From the NCBI GenBank assembly GCA_013407085.1, contig JACCGJ010000231.1, positions 22,495-86,494 on the forward strand: DNA of 64,000 bases, written 5' to 3'. The first letter of the stretch is position 1. Each line of letters starts with the position of its first letter. The stretch is from Atriophallophorus winterbourni. Taxonomy: Eukaryota > Platyhelminthes > Trematoda > Plagiorchiida > Microphallidae. Under the pieces are notes generated by a model. It was given only the letters and a program-made list of their open reading frames with translations, was not told the origin of the DNA and searched no databases. Below, in pieces: positions 56,565-64,000 of this stretch. A program made the position numbers and the translations under genes.

Positions 56565-57255
56565 AATGTTTTCTGTTCTGTTAGTATTGGCTGGCTTGCC
56601 GAAATACCTCCACGTGGTGCCAGCTGGGTGGGCTCGGTTCTCCGAGCTCAGCGAAAGGTTCGACGGTGGTGTCTGAGGGTGTGGTGAGTTTTCGCCTGGC
56701 AAGCATTCTTCCTATAAAAAGCCACAAAAATCCAATGATGACATCACGACGCGGCGGATGTGACTCGCCGCTTCAAAAGTCACTGCCCCCTTGTCCTATC
56801 CAAGGACATTGTATGGTGCACAGGCAAAAACTGAAGTCACCAACCTATCAACGGGGTTATCGGGCTCCGAACTAGAAATTCCCAGAAAAGGGCGTATGAA
56901 CCGCTTCGTCAGTCACCGGCCACCGATAGGTGCAAACCTCTCTCGCTCCACTGCCTTGTGGGTAAAGGCTCGGGGTGGGACCCCCTAAACGAAATCTCCC
57001 CTACTTCAATGTAGGCAACCGGGTAGTATCATGCCTACGTTCAACGATGCCGATGACAACGCTTTGTACCCCCCTTCTCGTCTGTCTAGGCCTGGGCAAC
57101 CTGACAGTATCTTAGCCCATGTGCAGTCTCTGACTGTACGGCACTTTGCCTGGATCAGGATGTGCTTTCATTCCATTCCATTCTCGCTTTGTACATCTCA
57201 TTGTTTATGTTGAACGGCACTATATCTGTATCAGATAGTGCAAATATAATATAGT
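56565..57255 (+). mobile_element. Family H retroposon, interrupted by a SINE-like element
   Basis: GC-rich block from CTCCACGTGGTGCC to an AT-rich end with a TATAATA-type tail. Its last ~270 bp match 32,298-32,495 without the SINE-like insert. No protein is encoded. It may be the untranslated lead of a longer RTE-type element or a non-autonomous derivative. Confidence 0.6.
57081..57180 (+). mobile_element. Short SINE-like element with 6-bp target-site duplication
   Basis: Flanked by TTCTCG at 57,075-57,080 and 57,181-57,186. The empty site is at 32,423-32,428. The 100-bp insert is only the three-hairpin module, from TCTGTCTAGG to a (CATTC)n-type tail. Confidence 0.92.
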
Positions 57256-57839
57256 TCTGTTAGTATCTCAACATACGTGCACCGTATACAAGCTTGTGGT
57301 CGCGTACAAGTAACTCTGAATTCACCAGATTTGTTCTCGCTTAAACGGCATTGTAGGTGTGATCTGACAGAATCTTAAAAACGCGATGTTTTGAATTATT
57401 AGGGATACTGCGGCCTTTTCTATGAGCAGTGAAATTTTTAACAAGGTTATCCAGGCATCATGAATATCAAATCGGTCCCTATCTGTTCAATAAAATAAAA
57501 AAACTATAAAAAAATATAACTATTTGATGTTTGCAGACTATCTTAAATTATGAGCTCGGCATCTACGCTAGAGCAATGCGAGAGAATAAGGAGAGACCGC
57601 AACAAAATTGTGACCTGTTCTAAGTTGTGGGTGCTCCCAATAAACGACAAATGAGCCTTCATTCATCAGAAATCTCTTCGACTGCCTCGATTATATAACA
57701 TCGTAAGCAATGTCATTCAACCTGTAGCAGACCTTGGAACTATAGTATCAATCTCATTGAAAACCAAAGACGATACTGCGGGCGGGAATCTAAACCGTTT
57801 TCGGTAGGTAATTCGTAAATCGTTTTCTGTTATAACAGC
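57256..57839. other. Intergenic stretch
   Basis: Nothing recognised. Confidence 0.4.
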
Positions 57840-58200
57840 TGGGCGTTCATATAGCTAAACGGAGCCCACATGAAACCGATTTTGGTGTACGGACTTCCAG
57901 CTGTCTATTCACCAACTACAGGAGAATGTAATGCGCTGGAACTAGTGCAATGCCGTGGTAAAAAGACGGGTCTCGTGATTAATTCATTGACCTAAAAGAG
58001 ATTAAAACGAAAATTGACTCGTTCCCGCTGGAGAATCGCCAAATCATATATGATTTGCTGATGCCAAGACGGATCTTGCTGGGATAGCGATGAGCTGTCG
58101 AAATATTTCACGTTCATGGCGGATGCAAGAACCCTAGGTCATCCAATGAAGATTCATAAGCGCACGTTTCGGATTGATGCGAAGTTCACCATTTTCAAAA
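57840..58200 (+). pseudogene. CR1-like RT C-terminal fragment
   Basis: Reads HMKPILVYGLPAVYSPTTGE, ALELVQCRG, then a decayed SLT-type and KIHKRTFRIDAKF segment. This is the order of the last third of CR1-type RT proteins. Stops are present. Confidence 0.6.
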
Positions 58201-58204
58201 GGAT

Positions 58205-58312
58205 ATTATGCATAAAAGCACAAGCCTGATCCAGGCAGTGCCACACGTGGGCGGGTTGCCCAGAAATAGACAGATAAAAAAGAAAATAGAAATGGAAAGA
58301 TAGTGAACATAG
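58205..58312 (-). mobile_element. SINE-like 3' module, degenerate
   Basis: Minus-strand copy with deletions in hairpins 1 and 2. Confidence 0.65.
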
Positions 58313-59168
58313 GGGATGCACTTCGAGGAACAGTCTGCTGCAAATACAAAAATGGTAGTTCAAATGTGCACGTGACACATGCTTGCCAGCTGTTTTTAAA
58401 TGCGGTCCGCCGTTAGATGAAAATCATTCATCTGAATAACGATCATATCAATTGCTGGACGTCAATGAACAGCATGTGACACGACTGATTATACAGACCT
58501 GAGTTATTGCGCCGCATGACTGCGTTTTAAACGGATCTGTACATACTATGAACAGAACAGCTTTCAGACCACTCAAAAGCATGACTCGTTTGCCATCGAC
58601 ATTGTACTTCCAAACCAATTTCCGATATGTAATCATGAAGTCCTCAATTGTAAAATAACATTCGAATGAAATACGGTTGTAGATGTTATCTTGTTAAGCT
58701 CTAAACGCGCCAGCAAAATCATCGCACCCCTTTTTAGCTCCTCAAAGTACTGCAGAATCGGCATACTGAAAAAAACAACAGTTGAAATATCATTACTTTG
58801 TCATACACCCTGAAAAAAGAAAACCCTTTGCAGTAATGGCACTTTCAAGCGGAATTATACTTGAATCAACATTGTACGCTTAGATGGCTTATACCACTAC
58901 TGGACACGATGGAATGAATTCAAAACTCGTCCTCTAAAAATCCTAGAAAAGCTTTTTAAGTGTGACAATATGATCACGTACACTGGTAGCACTGCGGATT
59001 AGAACAGAGGCACCCGACACTGTTCATATGCAGTCCAAGAAGTTGCGTAAGAGAATGCCTGACACTGAGATTCAGTTCATGGATTAAGCACAAACCAGTG
59101 AAAACTGTCGGAATAAGACAACAAAATATGTTGAACCATTAATAGGATCAAAAATAAAATTTATATAA
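58313..59168. other. 3' flank of the NAA50 gene
   Basis: Nothing recognised. Confidence 0.4.
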
Positions 59169-59759
59169 TCAATCCGAATCTGAAAAAGCTTCACGGGATT
59201 CATCAGTTAGATATTTCTCTAGTACGAACGCTGTCTGAGGTTGAACAGCTCGATAGTATCCAAGAGCCTCGCCAGTGATTTCAAACCCGTGTCGTTTGTA
59301 GAAAGAGAGTGCGACATCATTTTCGACATGGACGTGCAGATAAATGCTTTTGATGTTGCCAAGTTTATTACAAAATTTGATCACATGTTTCAGCATGGCG
59401 GTACCAATTCCTAGATTGCGATATGGAGCAAGACATCCAAGTGTCATAATGTAACATTTCTTGACCATGGGATTCGACTGGCCATCAGCGGTAGTTAAAT
59501 TCAGAGGAACGGTGTCGATTCTGTAACTGACAGCTCCAACCACAATATCATTAAAATAGGCAAGCCTGCACATATGACTATTCTTGAGGATGTCCGCATA
59601 GAACTTTTCGGAGTACGTGACCGGGAAAACAACTTGATTGATCAGCCTGAACTGTTTGATGTTGTGCTGAGTTAATTGACCAAGTTCAATGCGATAATTA
59701 GGAAGAGATTTGCTCTGGCTAGTACGACTTTCCATCTGTTCAATAACATCCATCGACAT
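59169..59759 (-). CDS. NAA50: NAA50-type N-alpha-acetyltransferase
   Basis: A GNAT-fold enzyme that acetylates protein N-termini beginning with Met, acting beside the NatA complex; the family is also called San and is needed for sister-chromatid cohesion. A single uninterrupted frame of 196 residues from ATG at 59,759 (human 169). Residues 23-35 give RIELGQLTQHNIK, then FPVTY at 45-49 (substrate pocket), YFNDIVVGAVSYR, YIMTLGCLAPYR with the catalytic Tyr at 103, the acetyl-CoA loop RNLGIG at 114-119, and IYLHV with the catalytic His at 142. A loop after the third strand is about ten residues longer than in human, and the tail is acidic. The frame is open four codons further upstream, but there is no ATG there. 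No introns are seen, so it may be a functional intronless gene or a well-preserved retrocopy. Confidence 0.93.
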   Translation of the reverse strand: MSMDVIEQMESRTSQSKSLPNYRIELGQLTQHNIKQFRLINQVVFPVTYSEKFYADILKNSHMCRLAYFNDIVVGAVSYRIDTVPLNLTTADGQSNPMVKKCYIMTLGCLAPYRNLGIGTAMLKHVIKFCNKLGNIKSIYLHVHVENDVALSFYKRHGFEITGEALGYYRAVQPQTAFVLEKYLTDESREAFSDSD

Positions 59760-59790
59760 TACTGGAATCAAGAGTAGAATACGAAAGTCG
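59760..59790 (-). promoter_or_regulatory. Candidate 3' splice or trans-splice acceptor before the NAA50 start
   Basis: On the minus strand a pyrimidine-rich stretch ends GATTCCAG, followed by TA and the ATG. This could accept a 5' UTR exon or a spliced leader, which flatworms use. Inference only. Confidence 0.35.
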
Positions 59791-59994
59791 CGCTATAAAG
59801 ATCCCAAGGTCATGTTCAGTTCAGTTCTGTTAGCACATGACAAGTTGTGATGTGTTCAGATTTCTTTTGATGATATGCCACATAAGAGCGTTCATCACTT
59901 TAAGCAATATGTTTACTGATTTCTTCTAGTATGAGAGTAATCTGGTATGCAACAGAAAAACTCTTCTCACCAATAGGTGACTCCTGTTGGAACA

Positions 59995-61200
59995 GTTAAA
60001 GGCACAATCTGCGCAGGACCAGACGGTATTCACCCGTTGGTTTTACGAGCACTTTCAGATGTGTTGTGTGATCCGCTAATCAGATTGCTCAAAAATCTGT
60101 AATATTAGGGGTCTTGTCACAGGAATGGAAACATGGTATTATTAAACATATTTTAAGAGTGGTGACCCTACTTGTTCCGGTAATTACAGGCAGGTCACAC
60201 TGAGTTCTGTGATCGGAATTTTTTAATGAGTTGATCAAGAGGAAGAAAGAGCAATTTCTTTTGCGTAAGTAATCAGCTCCTGACGTGAGAAAGTTGGCGC
60301 GCTTTGATTGATTCTGGTCAAGCGGTCGATGTCATTTTCATCGACTTTAGTAAAGCGTTCGACCGGGTGCCCCACCGCCGATTGCTCATTAGGCTGAAAG
60401 GTCTAGGTATTCAAGGGTGGCTTCTTAAGTGGATCGAGGCATTCATTTTAGGGCGGTCAAACATTGTAGAGGTGAATGGAGTCTTGTCTTCAGGGAAGAT
60501 ATCAAACTCCGGTGTGCCGCAGAGATATGTTCTTGGCCCATTGTTATTAAAAATTTCGTGAATGATATTTCGGATGCGGTAGCCATCTATTGTCTTTTAT
60601 TTGCGGATATTCTGAAACTGTGGTCCTCTGTCAATTCCAGCGATGGCAACAAGCAACTGCAACAAGCAGTTTATGACCTAGTCAGATGGATACATCGCTG
60701 GTCACTACCCATAAATGAGTACTATACAGTCGTCATGAGCATATACTCCGATTACACTGCTAGTTTCTGAGAAGTAAGCATATTCGAGCGGTGACGGTCG
60801 AAAAGGTCTTAGGAATATTGGTTATGGATTCTTAGGAGTCGAAGGCTGACACTTGTCGAAGAATAGGCAGCGCTACCAGGATGATCTGGGCGATTCGGCG
60901 CTCGTTTGCCCTGCAAATGTTTCAGTCACTTTTATCTGCGTATGCCGCCCTCTTCGTTGCATTTCCTCAGTCTAAAGGCCAATGCGACTCTTTGGAGAGA
61001 GTACGAAGGAGGGGACTAAGATGGTTCATGGAATGCTCCACATCGCGCAGGAGGATAGAAGGAGCTTTCAAGTCCGCTGAGACCTGGATACCATAGTCAC
61101 GAACTTTGAAGAGCCCAATAATCTCAAATATACCTTCTGGTCCAGAATTGTCAAGCTTCTTAGCGAATTTAGACAAGGGTTATTTTTGTAAATTTAACTG
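59995..61200 (+). pseudogene. CR1/Jockey-like retrotransposon, decayed
   Basis: Begins with AGPDGIHPLVLRALSDVL, then VIFIDFSKAFDRVPHRRLL with GIQGWLLKWIEAFI, a SGVPQRYVLGPLLL motif, and LLFADILKLW where the second catalytic Asp of the ADD motif is Ile. After further shifts a C-terminal CDSLERVRRRGLRWF follows. Stops and frameshifts separate these pieces. The catalytic change and breaks show it is inactive. Confidence 0.8.
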
Positions 61201-61595
61201 ATATATCCTATGTAGCAGACCCCTTGTTGACCTTTTTGATATCCTCAAAATGATCTTGTTCAATCAGTGATCCAATGAATTTCACATCATCCGTAAAAAT
61301 ATACAGGGTCAGTTGAGCGACGCTGCCAATCCATAGATGAAAATAAGAAAATGTAGCCTTCCGAGTACTGAACTTCGAGATACTCCACTAAGAACTCTCA
61401 CTATCAGAGAATACATACGGCTTATCCTAAATTAAAAGTATTTATTACCTAAGAATCCTATTATCCAGAGAATCAGAGGACCACCGATACTCGAAAAACC
61501 GAGTTTGGTTGCAAGCAATTTGTGGTTTACCTAATCAAATGCCTTAAAATATTCAAAGTATAAAATATAATCTGATGTCCTTCATCTAGTCTTTA
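61201..61595. other. Stretch between two retrotransposon remnants
   Basis: Nothing specific recognised; may be untranslated or decayed retroelement sequence. Confidence 0.35.
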
Positions 61596-63500
61596 GTGAC
61601 CTCATTCCGAAAACAAAAGCTCGTTAGTCACACAAAATTAACGGAAGCCCAGAAAATAGAAAAAATATTGAAGCTACATTCTGTTGTTGTTAAAACGCAT
61701 GACATTTTCGCCATTCTTCTTTCTTGTGAACAAAGAAGAAGTCAGAGATATGCTTCAGATAGCACGCTTGGAGCCGACGAAAACAAAGCTCTTATAAGTC
61801 AGGATAAGTTAAAATCACTAAGTGAACTTTTCAAGTTACGATCATTCAACTCACCCAGCAACATAGATTTCATAATCAAATATTGTAATTCATTCGCAGT
61901 TGAAACAATTATTAGTTCATCTGATACGATCTGTGTAGAATTCCTTCTTTACTTTAACTCTACGTTCAACAATTCACACCACGTTTATACAACCAGTCAA
62001 CTTACCTCACCTAATACACTAAATACTTTAAGTATAAACCCGAGTGACAAGTAAATTCTGTCAGCAATCAACTGTCAGTCTTAAACCTGACACAGCAGGC
62101 ATACCTCCAGCCATATGCAAAATAGGTGGCAAAGACTTCCAGCTTCTCCTGCTGAACTTATTCAAACATCAACCGAATCTGGTACTTTTCCGGTAGAATG
62201 AAAACACTCAGTTATAATACCTATATACAAATCTAGCTCGAAACACTTAGTTACGAACTACCGACCGATAAACCATACAGCTTTCTTATCAAGATTATTT
62301 GAAAAAATTGTAAAGAAAGCTATACTAGAAACCTGACACCTAGTATCTTATCTAAGGCACAGCACGGTTTCCTCAATAAAAGATCCTGCAATACTTGCCA
62401 GTTAAAATATGTAAACTGCATCGCTAGCTTATTTGAAAATGGTTTAGCAGTCATAGTTAACTTCCGTGATATAACTAAAGTTTTCGTCACTGTACCACAT
62501 AAACTGTTACTATCAAAGCTGAATTCATTTGGTATGTGAGAATCTTCTCTCTTGTCTTAGCTCTTTCCCTAAAGATGGCACATACTGCGTTGAGGTCAAT
62601 GGTCACAGATCACGCTCCCTGCCGATCCCAAGTGGCTAGTTACAAGTCAGTGTTTAAGGTTCATTACTTTTTCTCCTATATATAAACGATGTTACTTACT
62701 GTCATATATCATAGTAAACTATTCCGGTTTGCAGACGATATAAAAGTAGTCATTTCTTTCCCATCTTTAGAAGCACAAACTTACATGGCCAGGTTGAACA
62801 AAGATTTGACTGCTTTATCCAACTGGGTTAAATTAATGTTATCTCATTCTCTATAGATAAATCTAAGTTCATGCCTTTAAGATATACATATCTGATAGAT
62901 CAATGCTTATTGTTAATAAGCACATTCATACGATCGACTGCACACATGATCTTGGGTTCAGATATTCTGCATCCCTTACATTCAATGTGCATATAGATCA
63001 CGTGATTTCGAAGGCGAAGCAGAGTGTAAATATGACTCATAACTTCTTAACTCTCCCACACTGTAAGAACTTCATAAACTTTTCACTATACCTCTTTTTC
63101 ATTACTTTAATATAATATATAGCAGCATAATGAAAACGATAACATCATTTTGAAAAATACACAAAGTACTTTTACCAAATCAATCATTGGAAATAGCTCG
63201 AATCAATCATAAAGAGAAGGGCGTGAGCAGCTGATGCTAGAACCGTTATGGTTCCGTAGATTTAGGCACAACCCAATGCTGATTTATAGAATAATATCTT
63301 TTGATAATGTAGATATAAATTCAACAATTCACTTCCGACAAGGTTCTAGTTATAATTTAAGAAATCAAGATAACATAGTGGAAATAGCAAGATTGCGTAC
63401 GAAAGTAAGGAGAAACGTTTTCGTGAATAAGTATGCTAATCTTTGAAATCTTGTTCCGAAAAACATAGGAATCTGCGCATATATGAACAATTAGATTTAT
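61596..63500 (+). pseudogene. Second CR1/Jockey-like retrotransposon, decayed
   Basis: A Ser/Lys-rich 150-codon open stretch (61,596-62,054) is followed by decayed RT segments: GIPPAICKIGGKDFQLLLLN, a YRPI-type motif, AQHGFLNKRSCNTCQL, a DTVPHKLLLSKL-type motif, LFRFADDIKVV (intact FADD at 62,728-62,739), LTALSNWVK, then the end domain SSYNLRNQDNIVEIARLRTK and RRNVFVNKYANL. Many stops and shifts. It differs from 59,995-61,200 in sequence, so two families are present. Confidence 0.8.
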
Positions 63501-64000
63501 TCTTAACTGTGGAAAAATAAACTGAACATTTTAACCTACATATCTTGCAAGAAGACCTATATAATCATGACATTCCTGGGTACTAATAGTGAAAATAATT
63601 TTGCAAATTTCATATTGAACATTCACTTGGCCCCTTAGAATATACCTTCCAGATAACCTCGCTTACTTTCATGTCAACAAAACTGGCCCCCAGATATAAC
63701 CGCCCTGCCAACCCGAATTTTCTATGAAAACCAGTGAGAAATAAGTCTTTAATTCAAAACAATCATAATTAAAAATTTTGACTATACAGCTACTTCGTGA
63801 TTTCCGACATATTCAATATACATTGAACTTCAATATTCTTTCGGACATTTATTTAACCTCATCACATTAATTTATTTCACGCAACAACAGCACATACTAT
63901 GAATTTCTGTAAAGATGGTTGATTATCGTTTACATTTATTATTTTAACGAACGTAGTTTTCCTTGCATTTTCAAAGCGTGCAACGCCGACATTATAACTC
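63501..64000. other. AT-rich end of the window
   Basis: Nothing recognised. Confidence 0.4.

Overview
The window is eukaryotic: one long, intron-rich gene with canonical GT-AG introns, set in repeat-dense DNA. The repeats are RTE-like and CR1-like non-LTR retrotransposon fragments plus a very abundant short SINE-like family. The style of the reverse-transcriptase remnants, the intron pattern and the divergence of the host proteins suggest a flatworm, most likely a digenean trematode. That is inference; the species cannot be read from the sequence.

Layout. 1-5.7 kb is upstream flank: a CR1-like tail, a GC-rich non-autonomous retroposon, SINE-like copies and microsatellites. 5.73-29.35 kb on the plus strand is a USP48-type ubiquitin hydrolase, reconstructed here as 18 phase-compatible exons. 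They encode about 1,150 residues: Cys box, QQDA box, zinc ribbon, His box, three DUSP domains and a C-terminal ubiquitin-like domain. Only the extreme N-terminus was not found. 29.36-31.30 kb is 3' flank ending in the C-terminus of an open RTE element on the minus strand. 31,298-32,297 is a run of exactly 1,000 N. From about 32.5 to 49.3 kb the sequence of 16.3-30.7 kb is repeated in the same orientation, so the DUSP and ubiquitin-like exons of USP48 appear a second time without a catalytic core. 49.3-58.3 kb holds no recognised host gene but many repeats. 59.17-59.76 kb (minus) is an apparently intact single-exon NAA50 N-alpha-acetyltransferase. 60-63.5 kb holds two decayed CR1/Jockey-like retrotransposons.

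The most important reading is that the repeated block is probably not a biological tandem duplication. Two overlapping contigs, plausibly the two haplotypes of a heterozygous individual, both end in retroelements at a fixed-size gap. If so, the differences between the copies are allelic: SINE-like insertions with clean target-site duplications, a ~580-bp and an 846-bp indel, and an in-frame 9-bp deletion in an exon. The alternative is a real partial duplication of the non-catalytic half of USP48.

The best candidate for something undescribed is the ~235-bp SINE-like family, with about 40 recognisable copies in 63 kb. Its 3' ~100 nt can fold into three successive hairpins, one supported by a paired substitution in a subfamily. 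This 3' module also inserts alone. Its tails are simple repeats whose unit differs between copies. One full-length and two short insertions are delimited by target-site duplications, and several short ones by filled/empty comparison.
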